Positions 49,172-58,813 of a DNA stretch of 64,000 nt are shown piece by piece. The stretch comes from Bacteroides pyogenes_A (GTDB taxonomy: Bacteria; Bacteroidota; Bacteroidia; Bacteroidales; Bacteroidaceae). The stretch lies in assembly GCF_048595595.1 (NCBI RefSeq), contig NZ_CP184347.1, one strand, 5' to 3'. The position numbers and the translations under genes were made by a program. The notes under the pieces were generated by a model that worked only from the letters and a program-made list of their open reading frames with translations, did not search any database and was not told where the DNA came from. Each line of letters begins with the position of its first letter. The first letter of the stretch is position 1.

Positions 49172-50164
49172 TTATTCTTTATCTAATTTATATTTAGAAA
49201 TATCGGTTCCAAACGACAGATTCAGACTTTCCAGCAAATCATCAAGCTCGGTAAGCGATTTCTTTCCGAAGTTTCTGAACTTCAAAAGATCAGTCTTGTT
49301 GTATTGTACCAAATCTCCTAACGTTTCCACATCTGCGGCTTTCAAGCAGTTAAGGGCACGAACGGACAAGTCCATATCAACAAGTTTGGTTTTAAGCAGC
49401 TGACGCATATGCAAAACTTCTTCATCGAACTCTTCATTACCATCACCGTCACTTGTTTCCAAAGTGATTTTCTCATCAGAGAAAAGCATGAAATGGTAAA
49501 TCAAAATTTTTGCAGCTTCTTTCAGCGCATCCTTCGGGTGTATAGAACCGTCGGTAGTAATCTCAAGCACCAGCTTTTCATAGTCAGTCTTCTGTTCTAC
49601 ACGGAAGTTCTCAACCAGATACTTGACATTACGTATCGGAGTATAAATAGAATCGATTGGAATTACATTAACATCCGTACAATATTCGCGATTTTCTTCA
49701 GCAGGAACATAGCCACGGCCCTTGTTAATAGTAAGATCGATCTGCATAGTTGCCTTGGAATCTAAATGACAAATAACTAATTCAGGATTTAACACTTCAA
49801 ATCCAGTCAAATACTTACCTATGTCACCTGCTTTAAATTCACTCGAATTCTCTACAGTGATACTCACTTTTTCGCTTTCGAACTCTTCAACTACTTGCTT
49901 GAATCTCACTTGTTTCAGATTCAAGATAATGTTGGTAACATCTTCTTTTACTCCGGGTACACTGGAAAACTCATGCTCCACCCCTTCAATTTTGATGGTA
50001 GTGATAGCAAAACCTTCCAATGAAGAAAGAAGAATACGGCGTAATGCATTACCTACAGTAATACCAAAGCCCGGCTCCAACGGACGAAACTCGAATTTCC
50101 CGATTTTCGGATCCGCATCCAACATTAATACTTTATCAGGTTTTTGAAATGCTAATATCGCCAT
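49172..50164 (-). CDS. rpoA: RNA polymerase subunit alpha
   Basis: 330 residues: N-terminal dimerisation domain (to about 230), acidic linker (DGDGNEEFDEE) and C-terminal domain with helix-hairpin-helix (LKFRNFGKKSLTELDDLL). Only 3 bp separate it from rplQ, and 11 bp from rpsD. Confidence 0.98.
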   Translation of the reverse strand: MAILAFQKPDKVLMLDADPKIGKFEFRPLEPGFGITVGNALRRILLSSLEGFAITTIKIEGVEHEFSSVPGVKEDVTNIILNLKQVRFKQVVEEFESEKVSITVENSSEFKAGDIGKYLTGFEVLNPELVICHLDSKATMQIDLTINKGRGYVPAEENREYCTDVNVIPIDSIYTPIRNVKYLVENFRVEQKTDYEKLVLEITTDGSIHPKDALKEAAKILIYHFMLFSDEKITLETSDGDGNEEFDEEVLHMRQLLKTKLVDMDLSVRALNCLKAADVETLGDLVQYNKTDLLKFRNFGKKSLTELDDLLESLNLSFGTDISKYKLDKE

Positions 50165-50175
50165 GAAATTAATTA

Positions 50176-50781
50176 TTATTTAGAATACAATTCAACGATC
50201 AAATGTTCTTTAATGTTCTCAGGAATATCTGCCCTCTCAGGTACATGCAACATTTTACCTACTTTTGAAGCTTCGTCCCATTCCAACCAAGCATATTTGC
50301 TATGATTGAAGCCGGCCAAAGAATTAGCAACTACTTCCAGAGATTTAGATCTTTCACGAACACCAATCAATTGCCCGGGTTTTACTGCGTAAGAAGGAAT
50401 ATTCACTACTCCACCATCTACTGTAATATGCTTGTGGCTTACCATTTGACGGGCAGCTGCACGGGTAGGAGCAATTCCCAAACGGAATACGACATTGTCA
50501 AGACGGCATTCGAGCAACTGAATAAGAATTTCACCGGTAATACCTTTAGCTGTCTCAGCTTTCTTAAACAGATTGCGGAATTGTTTTTCCAAAACTCCAT
50601 AAGTATATTTAGCCTTCTGTTTCTCACGAAGTTGAACTCCATATTCAGAAGTCTTTCTTTTTCTAGAATTTCCATGTTGTCCGGGAGGATAATTCTTTTT
50701 GGATAAAACTTTATCAGCTCCAAAGATACCTTCACCGAATTTACGGGCGATTCTTGATTTTGGTCCAGTATATCTAGCCAT
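50176..50781 (-). CDS. rpsD: Ribosomal protein uS4
   Basis: 201 residues. S4 RNA-binding domain (RLDNVVFRLGIAPTRAAARQ) in the middle; N-terminus without the zinc-binding Cys residues. Assembly initiator of the 30S subunit. A 116-bp gap separates it from rpsK, the largest in this half of the cluster. Confidence 0.98.
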   Translation of the reverse strand: MARYTGPKSRIARKFGEGIFGADKVLSKKNYPPGQHGNSRKRKTSEYGVQLREKQKAKYTYGVLEKQFRNLFKKAETAKGITGEILIQLLECRLDNVVFRLGIAPTRAAARQMVSHKHITVDGGVVNIPSYAVKPGQLIGVRERSKSLEVVANSLAGFNHSKYAWLEWDEASKVGKMLHVPERADIPENIKEHLIVELYSK

Positions 50782-50897
50782 TTCTTTTAAATATTTAATT
50801 GTTTATTCATGAACTCAATTTGTTGCAGCCGCGATTACAGAGAAGAAATAATGCAATCCATAAACAAAATCAAGATCATTTTTAAGTTAAAGGTAAA

Positions 50898-51287
50898 TTA
50901 AACTCTACGTCTTTTAGGAGGACGACAACCATTATGCGGAAGCGGAGTCACATCAATGATTTCTGTAACCTCGATACCGGCCCCATGTATTGTCCTGATA
51001 GCCGACTCACGTCCGTTGCCCGGACCTTTTACATATGCTTTTACCTTTCTAAGGCCAAGATCAAATGCTACTTTCGCACAATCTTGGGCAGCCATCTGAG
51101 CTGCATAAGGAGTATTCTTTTTAGAACCTCTGAATCCCATCTTTCCGGCAGATGACCATGAAATAACCTGCCCTTCACTGTTTGCAAGAGAAACAATAAT
51201 ATTGTTGAAAGATGAATGAACATGCAATTGTCCATTAGCGTCTACTTTCACATTTCTCTTCTTTGCTGCAACTGTTTTTTTTGCCAT
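50898..51287 (-). CDS. rpsK: Ribosomal protein uS11
   Basis: 129 residues, basic start MAKKTVAAKKRNVKVDANG, conserved HVHSSFNNIIVSL and the C-terminal DVTPLPHNGCRPPKRRRV. Contacts the 3' domain of 16S rRNA in the platform. It lies 11 bp from rpsM. Confidence 0.98.
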   Translation of the reverse strand: MAKKTVAAKKRNVKVDANGQLHVHSSFNNIIVSLANSEGQVISWSSAGKMGFRGSKKNTPYAAQMAAQDCAKVAFDLGLRKVKAYVKGPGNGRESAIRTIHGAGIEVTEIIDVTPLPHNGCRPPKRRRV

Positions 51288-51298
51288 ATCAACAATTA

Positions 51299-51679
51299 TT
51301 ATTTAGTAGCTTTTTTCTTATTAGCAACGGTTTTCTTTCTACCCTTACGAGTACGCGCATTATTCTTCGTACTCTGGCCTCTTACAGGCAATCCGATACG
51401 ATGACGCACACCACGATAGCAACCAATATCCATTAATCGCTTAATGTTTAATTGAACTTCAGAGCGAAGATCTCCTTCTACTTTATACTCAGCACCGATA
51501 ATCTCACGAATCTTAGCTGCCTGATCATCTGTCCAGTCTTTCACTTTGATGTCTCTATCAACACCTGCTTTCTCTAAAATCTTAGCTGAACTACTACGAC
51601 CTATTCCATATACATAGGTCAACGCAATCTCACCTCTCTTATTCTGAGGCAAATCTACACCAACTATTCTTATAGCCAT
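51299..51679 (-). CDS. rpsM: Ribosomal protein uS13
   Basis: 126 residues. MAIRIVGVDLPQNKRG start, helix-turn-helix-like core YVYGIGRSSSAKILEKAG and a Lys-rich tail that reaches the P site. It lies 33 bp after rpmJ. Confidence 0.98.
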   Translation of the reverse strand: MAIRIVGVDLPQNKRGEIALTYVYGIGRSSSAKILEKAGVDRDIKVKDWTDDQAAKIREIIGAEYKVEGDLRSEVQLNIKRLMDIGCYRGVRHRIGLPVRGQSTKNNARTRKGRKKTVANKKKATK

Positions 51680-51712
51680 ATACTAAATTATTTTTTTTGC
51701 AAAAATAATAAA

Positions 51713-51829
51713 TTATCCTTGACGTTGTTTATACTTAGGATTTTTCTTGTTAATAACATACAAACGGCCATTGCGTCTAACGATCTTACATTCTGGCGTG
51801 CGTTTCTTTAATGATGCTCTTACTTTCAT
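51713..51829 (-). CDS. rpmJ: Ribosomal protein bL36
   Basis: 38 residues from ATG 51829 to the TAA at 51713: MKVRASLKKRTPECKIVRRN, then NGRLYVINKKNPKYKQRQG. It has a single Cys, so this is the zinc-independent form that lacks the CxxC...CxxxxH ligands. It lies 8 bp after infA. Confidence 0.96.
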   Translation of the reverse strand: MKVRASLKKRTPECKIVRRNGRLYVINKKNPKYKQRQG

Positions 51830-51837
51830 ATCTAATT

Positions 51838-52056
51838 TTATTTATATCTAAACACAATTCTTCCTTTCGATAAGTCGTAAGGAGACATTTCGACTCTCAC
51901 TTTATCTCCCGGCAAGATTTTAATGTAGTGCATCCGCATCTTACCTGAAATATGTGCAGTAATCTCATGTCCGTTTTCTAATTCAACACGAAACATTGCA
52001 TTCGACAATGCTTCAACTATAACTCCATCTTGTTCTATTGCAGATTGTTTTGCCAT
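51838..52056 (-). CDS. infA: Translation initiation factor IF-1
   Basis: 72 residues, single OB fold of the S1 type: MAKQSAIEQDGVIVEALSNA and HISGKMRMHYIKILPGD. Blocks the A site during initiation. Separated by one base from map. Confidence 0.98.
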   Translation of the reverse strand: MAKQSAIEQDGVIVEALSNAMFRVELENGHEITAHISGKMRMHYIKILPGDKVRVEMSPYDLSKGRIVFRYK

Positions 52057-52057
52057 A

Positions 52058-52855
52058 TTATATTGCTTTATCTCCTAAAACTTCTTCTATAAACTTGAAT
52101 GAAGACAAAATATCAGCTTCACCGACTCCGACAGCTACCGTATGTTCAAAATGAGCAGCATATTTTCTGTCTCTGGTGCTCACTGTCCATCCATCACTTT
52201 CCATCATCACCTGTCTGCCGCCCAAAGTTATCATTGGTTCGATTGCAATGCAAAGCCCTTTTTTCATTAAAGGCCCGTATCCCCGCTTTCCGTAATTTGG
52301 CACTTGGGGGTCTTCATGCATTTCTTTTCCAATTCCATGACCAACAAATTCACGCACTACACCGTAAGAATGTGACTCACAATATTGCTGAACAGCATAT
52401 CCGATATCACCAATTCTTTTTCCATGCACAGCGTTCCGAATGCCAATATACAAAGCCTCCTTTGTCACTTTCAACAACTGACGAATTTCTTCATCCACTT
52501 CTCCCACACAAAAGGTATAGGCAGAATCGCCGCAAAAGCCGTTCATATAAGTCCCGCAATCAACAGACACAATGTCGCCATCTTTTAGAACAATATCACC
52601 CGGAATACCATGCACTACCTGTTCATTAACAGAGGTACAAATGGATCCCGGAAACGGGCTTCCGTATTGATTCGGAAAACCTTTGAAAGTTGGAGTTGCG
52701 CCGTTATCTCTGATAAACTCTTCAGCAACCTTATCCAACTCGCGCGTAGTAACACCGGGCTTCAATATCTTAGCAATTTCTGCCAAGGTTTTTCCAACCA
52801 ATAAATTACTCTGACGGAGCAGTTCTATCTCATCTTCAGTTTTAAGAAAAATCAT
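52058..52855 (-). CDS. map: Methionine aminopeptidase type I
   Basis: 265 residues. Removes the initiator Met. The five metal ligands are visible in DCGTYMNGFCGDSAY (two Asp), GHGIGKEMHEDP (His), AIEPM (Glu) and a late Glu in HFEHTVAV. No N-terminal zinc finger, so a type Ia enzyme. Placed between secY and infA as in many bacteria. Confidence 0.97.
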   Translation of the reverse strand: MIFLKTEDEIELLRQSNLLVGKTLAEIAKILKPGVTTRELDKVAEEFIRDNGATPTFKGFPNQYGSPFPGSICTSVNEQVVHGIPGDIVLKDGDIVSVDCGTYMNGFCGDSAYTFCVGEVDEEIRQLLKVTKEALYIGIRNAVHGKRIGDIGYAVQQYCESHSYGVVREFVGHGIGKEMHEDPQVPNYGKRGYGPLMKKGLCIAIEPMITLGGRQVMMESDGWTVSTRDRKYAAHFEHTVAVGVGEADILSSFKFIEEVLGDKAI

Positions 52856-52870
52856 TTCTAATCTAAAGAA

Positions 52871-54211
52871 TTAATATGCCGCTACACCGGCTCGCCCTTT
52901 GATACGACCAGACTTTAACAAACCGTCATAATGCCTCATTAACAAATGACTCTCTATTTGCTGCAACGTATCAAGAACTACACCTACAAGAATTAACAAA
53001 GATGTGCCACCGAAAAACTGGGCAAACCCGGCTTGTACACCAAATATACCGGCAAAAGCAGGCAGGATTGCGACCAAAGCCAAAAAGAAAGAACCCGGCA
53101 AAGTGATACGAGACATAATGTCATCAATATACTCAGCGGTTTTCTTTCCCGGTTTGATGCCGGGAATAAAGCCATTGTTCCTTTTCATATCTTCGGCCAT
53201 CTGAGTCGGATTAATTGTTATTGCAGTATAGAAATATGTAAATAATATAATCATTACGGCAAAAACAAAATTATACCAGAAACTTGTATGATCCATAAAC
53301 GCATGCAAGAAACTGCCTGCATCATTTGTATTTGAAAAACCGATAAATGTAATTGGGATAAACATTATAGCCTGAGCAAAAATAATAGGCATTACACCTG
53401 CAGCATTTACCTTTAGAGGTATATACTGCCTGGCCCCTCCATATTGTTTGTTACCGACAATCCGCTTTGCATATTGCACAGGAATCTTTCTTGTCCCTTG
53501 TACCAAAAGAATTGCAACAGCAATAACCAACAACAAGAAAGCAATTTCGACAATGAACATAATCAAACCTCCGCTCTTGTTGGCAACTCTGGAGACAACT
53601 TCTTGTAGTAAAGCATCCGGGAAGCGGGCAATAATACCGATCAAAATGATAAACGAAATGCCATTACCTATACCTTTATCGGTGATCCTTTCACCAAGCC
53701 ACAAAATAAACATACTACCTGCTGCCAAAATAATGGTAGAGGTAACAATAAACAGAGTCCAACCTAATGAAGCATTTAAGGAAGGTCCGGCCTGCATTTT
53801 AAGGTTGAATAAATAGGAAGGGGCTTGAAAAAGCAATATAGCAATCGTCAAATAACGAGTATATTGATTCATCTTTCTCCTACCACTTTCACCCTCACGC
53901 TGCAGTTTCTGAAAATACGGCACGGCGATTCCCAACAACTGAATCACGATAGATGCAGAGATATAAGGCATTATTCCCAATGCAAAAATAGAAGCATTGG
54001 AAAAAGCTCCTCCCGAGAACATATTTAACAAAGCGAGAAGACCTTCACTTGTTTGCTCGTGCAATTTTGCCAACATTCCCGGATTGACACCCGGCAATAC
54101 GACATACGAACCAAAACGATAAATTGCCACAAACAATATGGTAATGAGGATCCGTTGTCTCAGATCCTCAATCTTCCATATATTCTTTAATGTTTCAATA
54201 GCTTTTCTCAT
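52871..54211 (-). CDS. secY: Preprotein translocase subunit SecY
   Basis: 446 residues with ten transmembrane segments. The channel of the Sec translocon. Recognisable blocks are FGSYVVLPGVNPGML near TM1 and the plug, and NNGFIPGIKPGKKTAEYID before the C6 loop. It lies 4 bp after rplO. Confidence 0.98.
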   Translation of the reverse strand: MRKAIETLKNIWKIEDLRQRILITILFVAIYRFGSYVVLPGVNPGMLAKLHEQTSEGLLALLNMFSGGAFSNASIFALGIMPYISASIVIQLLGIAVPYFQKLQREGESGRRKMNQYTRYLTIAILLFQAPSYLFNLKMQAGPSLNASLGWTLFIVTSTIILAAGSMFILWLGERITDKGIGNGISFIILIGIIARFPDALLQEVVSRVANKSGGLIMFIVEIAFLLLVIAVAILLVQGTRKIPVQYAKRIVGNKQYGGARQYIPLKVNAAGVMPIIFAQAIMFIPITFIGFSNTNDAGSFLHAFMDHTSFWYNFVFAVMIILFTYFYTAITINPTQMAEDMKRNNGFIPGIKPGKKTAEYIDDIMSRITLPGSFFLALVAILPAFAGIFGVQAGFAQFFGGTSLLILVGVVLDTLQQIESHLLMRHYDGLLKSGRIKGRAGVAAY

Positions 54212-54215
54212 TGAA

Positions 54216-54662
54216 TCAGAGTTTTACTACAGTTCCACCAGCAGCTTCGATAGCAGCAGATGCAGTCTTGGAGAATGCATGAGCTTCCACTTGCAGCTTC
54301 TTAGTCAGAGCTCCATTACCTAATACTTTTAGCAATTGATTTGAAGAAATAAATCCTGCTTCAATAAAGTCGTTCAAGCCAACTTTTTCTAAATTCTTAG
54401 CCTCAGCAAGCTTCTGAATCGTATCCAGATTGATTGCTTTATATTCTACACGATTGATATTCTTAAAACCAAATTTAGGTACCCGACGTTGAAGGGGCAT
54501 TTGTCCACCTTCAAAACCGACTTTTTTAGAGTATCCAGATCTTGATTTAGCTCCCTTATGACCTCTTGTAGAAGTTCCTCCCAAACCAGAACCGGGACCA
54601 CGTCCGATTCTTTTTCTTGTCTTGGTAGATCCTTCTGCAGGCTTTAGATTACTTAAGTTCAT
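54216..54662 (-). CDS. rplO: Ribosomal protein uL15
   Basis: 148 residues. Gly/Arg-rich N-terminus (KRIGRGPGSGLGGTSTRGHK) and a conserved C-terminal domain. A late-assembling 50S protein. Follows rpmD by 28 bp. Confidence 0.98.
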   Translation of the reverse strand: MNLSNLKPAEGSTKTRKRIGRGPGSGLGGTSTRGHKGAKSRSGYSKKVGFEGGQMPLQRRVPKFGFKNINRVEYKAINLDTIQKLAEAKNLEKVGLNDFIEAGFISSNQLLKVLGNGALTKKLQVEAHAFSKTASAAIEAAGGTVVKL

Positions 54663-54690
54663 ATTGTAATAGTTTTATTATTCAACAAAA

Positions 54691-54867
54691 TTACTTAACA
54701 ATGGCAACCAAGTGTTTGACTTTATCTACCATTCCAAGAATTGAAGGAGTATTCTCGTGTTCTACCACACGATTCAGTTTACGAAGTCCTAGTGCATCAA
54801 GAGTTCTTTTTTGATCAATCGGAGCACCAATTCTACTTTTCACTTGTTTGATTTTTATAGTTGACAT
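54691..54867 (-). CDS. rpmD: Ribosomal protein uL30
   Basis: 58 residues from ATG 54867 (MSTIKIKQVKSRIGAP), the usual size. An upstream ATG at 54903 would overlap the end of rpsE and is not needed. Confidence 0.96.
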   Translation of the reverse strand: MSTIKIKQVKSRIGAPIDQKRTLDALGLRKLNRVVEHENTPSILGMVDKVKHLVAIVK

Positions 54868-54877
54868 ATCTTCCTCC

Positions 54878-55396
54878 TTATCCTCTAAATACTTTTTCAA
54901 CACTTATACCTCTGTTCTGAGCCACCATTCTTGCATCACGCATCTCGCTCAAAGCTAAAATCGTAGCTTTAACAAGGTTGTGCGGATTTGAAGAACCTTT
55001 CGACTTTGCCAGAACGTCAGTCACACCAACACTTTCCAATACTGCACGCATAGCACCTCCAGCTACTACACCGGTACCATGAGATGCCGGCTTGATGAAC
55101 ACTTCAGCCCCACCGAATTTTGCCGATTGCTCATGCGGAACAGTACCTTTTAATACAGGAACTCTCACCAAGTTCTTTTTAGCCGATTCAACACCTTTAG
55201 CGATAGCAGCTGTCACTTCACCTGCCTTACCGAGTCCCCAACCGATGATACCTTCTTCGTTGCCCACAACAACAATTGCTGAGAAACTGAAGGTTCTACC
55301 ACCTTTGGTAACTTTAGTTACACGATTGATAGCAACCAATCTATCCTTCAGTTCTATATCGCTAGTAACTTTTACTCTATTATTAACTCCTGCCAT
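54878..55396 (-). CDS. rpsE: Ribosomal protein uS5
   Basis: 172 residues. Double-stranded RNA-binding-like N-terminal domain (DRLVAINRVTKVTKGGRTFS) and a C-terminal domain with the GTGVVAGGAMRAVLE loop. Lies 10 bp before rpmD. Confidence 0.98.
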   Translation of the reverse strand: MAGVNNRVKVTSDIELKDRLVAINRVTKVTKGGRTFSFSAIVVVGNEEGIIGWGLGKAGEVTAAIAKGVESAKKNLVRVPVLKGTVPHEQSAKFGGAEVFIKPASHGTGVVAGGAMRAVLESVGVTDVLAKSKGSSNPHNLVKATILALSEMRDARMVAQNRGISVEKVFRG

Positions 55397-55401
55397 AATG
55401 A

Positions 55402-55746
55402 TTAAAATTTAAGTCCACCGTTACGAGCAGCATCAGCTACTTCTTTTACTCTCCCATGATACAAGTAACCATTACGGTCGAAAACAACGGTAGTAATACC
55501 TGCTTCCTGTGCTTTCTTAGCAATCAATTCACCAACTTTAGCAGCTTGCACTTTCTTAGCAACCTTTTCTGTTAGTCCTAAAGAAGAAGCTGCAGCTAAT
55601 GTTTTGCCAGACAAATCATCGATAATCTGGACATAAATCTGCTTGTTACTTCTAAATACACTCATGCGCGGGCATTCAGGAGTACCTGAAATTTTATTGC
55701 GCACTCTATATTTGATCTTAATTCGTCTTTCTACTTTTGTTGTCAT
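55402..55746 (-). CDS. rplR: Ribosomal protein uL18
   Basis: 114 residues. 5S rRNA-binding protein: KYRVRNKISGTPECPRMSVF near the start and the NGYLYHGRVKEVADAARNGG end. Five bases from rpsE. Confidence 0.98.
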   Translation of the reverse strand: MTTKVERRIKIKYRVRNKISGTPECPRMSVFRSNKQIYVQIIDDLSGKTLAAASSLGLTEKVAKKVQAAKVGELIAKKAQEAGITTVVFDRNGYLYHGRVKEVADAARNGGLKF

Positions 55747-55767
55747 AATGATCTAATTTTATGTAAA

Positions 55768-56337
55768 TTATTTAGCACCGGCAGATTTACCAGACTTTCT
55801 GCGAACAACTTCGCCAACAAACTTAATACCTTTACCTTTGTATGGCTCGGGTTTACGGAAAGAGCGTATTTTAGAGCAAACTTGACCAAGCAGTTGTTTG
55901 TCACAGGATTCTAAGATAATAAGAGGATTCTTATTTCTCTCTGACTTGGTCTCTACTTTAATCTCAGCAGGCAACTGCATAAAAATACTGTGCGTATAGC
56001 CTAAAGACAACTCTATAATATTACCTTGGTTAGAAGCACGGTAACCCACACCAACAAGTTCCAGCTCTTTCTTATATCCTTCGGACACACCTACAACCAT
56101 GTTGTGGAGCAATGAACGATACAAGCCATGGAAAGCATGCTTTTGCTTCGGGTTATCAAGCATTTCTTTTTCATTTTCTGTTAAAGTTACGTGTCCGTCT
56201 TCAATGGTAACATCGATGGCAGGATTCACATATTGGCAGAGTTCGCCTTTCGGTCCCTTCACGGTAACCACATTATCCTTAAGAGTGACTGTCACTCCGG
56301 CAGGAATACTAATGGGTAATTTTCCTATTCTTGACAT
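55768..56337 (-). CDS. rplF: Ribosomal protein uL6
   Basis: 189 residues, two similar alpha/beta domains. MSRIGKLPISIPAGVTVTL start and the FRKPEPYKGKGIKF signature near the end. Confidence 0.98.
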   Translation of the reverse strand: MSRIGKLPISIPAGVTVTLKDNVVTVKGPKGELCQYVNPAIDVTIEDGHVTLTENEKEMLDNPKQKHAFHGLYRSLLHNMVVGVSEGYKKELELVGVGYRASNQGNIIELSLGYTHSIFMQLPAEIKVETKSERNKNPLIILESCDKQLLGQVCSKIRSFRKPEPYKGKGIKFVGEVVRRKSGKSAGAK

Positions 56338-56353
56338 TGCTTAATTCCTCCTA

Positions 56354-56749
56354 TTAATATACATAACACAAAACTTCGCCACCAATCTTCAATTCAGCAG
56401 CTTCTTTGTCGGTCATTACACCTTTGGAAGTAGATATTATAGCAATACCCAGCCCATTAATAACACGCGGCATATCTTTGTAACCGGTATACTTACGTAA
56501 ACCCGGAGAAGATATTCTAATCAATTTTTTAATCGCATTAACCTTGTTAACGGGATCATACTTCAAAGCAACTTTAATAGTTCCTTGAGGACCATCTTCT
56601 ACAAACTTATAATTAAGAATGTAGCCTTTCTCAAAAAGAATCTTCGTGATTTCTTTTTTCAAATTTGAAGCGGGAACTTCTACAACTCTGTGCTTTGCAC
56701 TAATTCCGTTCCGCAACCTCGTCAAATAATCTGCTATTGGATCAGTCAT
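56354..56749 (-). CDS. rpsH: Ribosomal protein uS8
   Basis: 131 residues. MTDPIADYLTRLRNG start and the C-terminal GIAIISTSKGVMTDKEA 16S-binding loop. In E. coli S8 regulates the spc operon; that has not been tested here. Confidence 0.98.
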   Translation of the reverse strand: MTDPIADYLTRLRNGISAKHRVVEVPASNLKKEITKILFEKGYILNYKFVEDGPQGTIKVALKYDPVNKVNAIKKLIRISSPGLRKYTGYKDMPRVINGLGIAIISTSKGVMTDKEAAELKIGGEVLCYVY

Positions 56750-56802
56750 ATAAAATAAATTAAATTAATCAGGACTTTCCTGACAATATTTAAAACAAAA
56801 AA

Positions 56803-57072
56803 TTACCAACTTGCTTTTTTTACGCCCGGGATCAATCCGTTAGATGCCATCTCACGGAACTGGATTCTCGAGATACCAAACTGGCGAATATAGCCCTTAG
56901 GACGACCGGTCAACTTACAACGATTGTGCAAACGTACCGGAGATGCATTTTTAGGAAGAGCCTGCAAAGCTTCATAATCGCCTTCTTTTTTCAGTCGGGC
57001 TCTTTTCTCAGCATATTTGGCTACTAACTTAGCACGCTTAACCTCACGTGCTTTCATTGATTCTTTTGCCAT
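56803..57072 (-). CDS. rpsN: Ribosomal protein uS14
   Basis: 89 residues, the long zinc-independent type: only one Cys (HNRCKLTGRPKGYIRQFG) and no CxxC pairs. Six bases from rplE. Confidence 0.98.
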   Translation of the reverse strand: MAKESMKAREVKRAKLVAKYAEKRARLKKEGDYEALQALPKNASPVRLHNRCKLTGRPKGYIRQFGISRIQFREMASNGLIPGVKKASW

Positions 57073-57078
57073 ATCTTA

Positions 57079-57636
57079 TCAGTCTTTATTAGCGTTTTTA
57101 AAAGGTAATCCGAATTCTTTTAACAAAGCAAACCCTTCTTCATCTGTCTGCGCAGAGGTTACAAAGGTAATATTCATTCCAAGGATTCGGGTAATACTAT
57201 CAATATTTATTTCAGGAAAAATGATTTGCTCCTGAATACCGAGTGTATAGTTACCTTTTCCATCAAACTTCGTTTCAATACCTTTGAAGTCACGGATACG
57301 CGGAAGAGCTACACGAACCAGTTTTTCTAAGAATTCGTACATTCTTTCACGACGCAAAGTTACCATCACACCGATCGGCATCTTTTTACGCAACTTAAAG
57401 TTAGCGATATCCTTACGAGAAATGGTTGCTACGGCTTTTTGACCGGTAATAGCTGTCATTTCATTGATTGCAACTTCAATAATCTTCTTGTCGGCCACAG
57501 CCATACCCAAACCTTGATTGATCACAATCTTCTTAAGTACGGGTATCTGCATCGTTGAAGAATACTGGAATTGTGATTTCAATGCAGGAGCTATACGCTC
57601 TGCATATTCTTTCTTAAGACTTGCAGTATTACTCAT
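57079..57636 (-). CDS. rplE: Ribosomal protein uL5
   Basis: 185 residues. Binds 5S rRNA and helix 84 in the central protuberance. KIVINQGLGMAVADKK and the FPEINIDSITRILGMNIT block are diagnostic. Its ATG overlaps the rplX stop by one base. Confidence 0.98.
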   Translation of the reverse strand: MSNTASLKKEYAERIAPALKSQFQYSSTMQIPVLKKIVINQGLGMAVADKKIIEVAINEMTAITGQKAVATISRKDIANFKLRKKMPIGVMVTLRRERMYEFLEKLVRVALPRIRDFKGIETKFDGKGNYTLGIQEQIIFPEINIDSITRILGMNITFVTSAQTDEEGFALLKEFGLPFKNANKD

Positions 57637-57956
57637 TACTTAATCTCCTCTCCTGATTTTTTAGAATAACGCACTAAAGTTCCTTCAGAACTCTTTTTTC
57701 TCCCAATACGCGTTGCTTTACCAGTTTTGGGATCAATCGGGTTCAAGTTTGAAATGTGGATAGAAGCTTCTTGCTTCACAATACCACCTTGTGGGTTCTT
57801 CGTGTTCGGCTTAGTGCTTTTAGATACCATATTGATACCTTCTACGAATGCACGTCCTTCTTTAACAAGAACCTTCAACACACGACCAGTTTTGCCCTTA
57901 TCTTCACCAGCATTTACGTAAACTGTATCGCCTTTTTTAATATGTAATTTACTCAT
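57636..57956 (-). CDS. rplX: Ribosomal protein uL24
   Basis: 106 residues with a KOW motif (KKGDTVYVNAGEDKGKTG). Assembly initiator for the 50S subunit. Confidence 0.98.
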   Translation of the reverse strand: MSKLHIKKGDTVYVNAGEDKGKTGRVLKVLVKEGRAFVEGINMVSKSTKPNTKNPQGGIVKQEASIHISNLNPIDPKTGKATRIGRKKSSEGTLVRYSKKSGEEIK

Positions 57957-57976
57957 TACTTAAATCTTTTACAAAA

Positions 57977-58342
57977 TTAAAGTACTTCAGGCGCAAGTGA
58001 CACAACTTTCATGTTTGTAGCACGAAGTTCTCTTGCTACCGGGCCGAAAATACGACTACCTCTAATTTCACCTGCATTGTTCAACAACACACAAGCGTTA
58101 TCATCAAAACGTATATAAGAACCATCGGGACGACGGATCTCTTTTTTCGTACGTACAATCAAAGCTTTTGATACCGCACCTTTTTTAACATCACTCGAAG
58201 GGATGACACTCTTTACAGAAACTACAATAACATCCCCCACCGAAGCATAACGACGACCTGTACCTCCTAAAACACGGATACACAAAGCCTCTTTAGCTCC
58301 ACTGTTATCACATACTGTAAGTCTGGATTCTACTTGTATCAT
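57977..58342 (-). CDS. rplN: Ribosomal protein uL14
   Basis: 121 residues. MIQVESRLTVCDNSGAKEA start and the C-terminal RELRATNMKVVSLAPEVL. Part of the GTPase-side interface with 30S. Two bases from rpsQ. Confidence 0.98.
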   Translation of the reverse strand: MIQVESRLTVCDNSGAKEALCIRVLGGTGRRYASVGDVIVVSVKSVIPSSDVKKGAVSKALIVRTKKEIRRPDGSYIRFDDNACVLLNNAGEIRGSRIFGPVARELRATNMKVVSLAPEVL

Positions 58343-58344
58343 AA

Positions 58345-58614
58345 TTACTTAGCTCTTTCAATTATTTCTACTAATCTCCATCTTTTGGTCTTGCTCAAAG
58401 GACGAGTCTCCATAATGCGTACAGTATCACCGATATTGCATTCATTTTTTTCATCATGAGCATGGTATTTTTTCGTTTTACTAACGAACTTACCATATAT
58501 AGGGTGCTTCTCTTTGAACTTAGCCGCAACAGTGATGGTTTTTTCCATCTTATTGCTCAACACAACCCCTGTTCTTTCTTTTCTTAAATTTCTTGCTTCC
58601 ATCAAGCTGATCAT
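58345..58614 (-). CDS. rpsQ: Ribosomal protein uS17
   Basis: 89 residues from ATG 58614, which overlaps the rpmC TGA (ATGA), so translation is coupled; ATG 58602 (MEARNLRKERTGVV) is an alternative. OB fold with MEKTITVAAKFKEKHPIYGK. Confidence 0.96.
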   Translation of the reverse strand: MISLMEARNLRKERTGVVLSNKMEKTITVAAKFKEKHPIYGKFVSKTKKYHAHDEKNECNIGDTVRIMETRPLSKTKRWRLVEIIERAK

Positions 58615-58808
58615 TTATTGTTAAGTTCTCTTTGGCGCAATTCAGTTTTCATACGCGCAATAGTCCTGCGTAACTGTTTAATCTGAGCAGGATTTTCCAA
58701 AGGAGAAATCGAATGATTGATAACCATCTGATTATAATTCGCAGTTTCTGCCTCAATTCTATCTACCAAATCAGTAGTAGCTAATTCTTTAATTTCTGCA
58801 ATTTTCAT
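58611..58808 (-). CDS. rpmC: Ribosomal protein uL29
   Basis: 65 residues, two-helix hairpin: MKIAEIKELATTDLVDRI, then QLRRTIARMKTELRQREL. Lies beside the exit tunnel; five bases from rplP. Confidence 0.97.
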   Translation of the reverse strand: MKIAEIKELATTDLVDRIEAETANYNQMVINHSISPLENPAQIKQLRRTIARMKTELRQRELNNK

Positions 58809-58813
58809 AAACC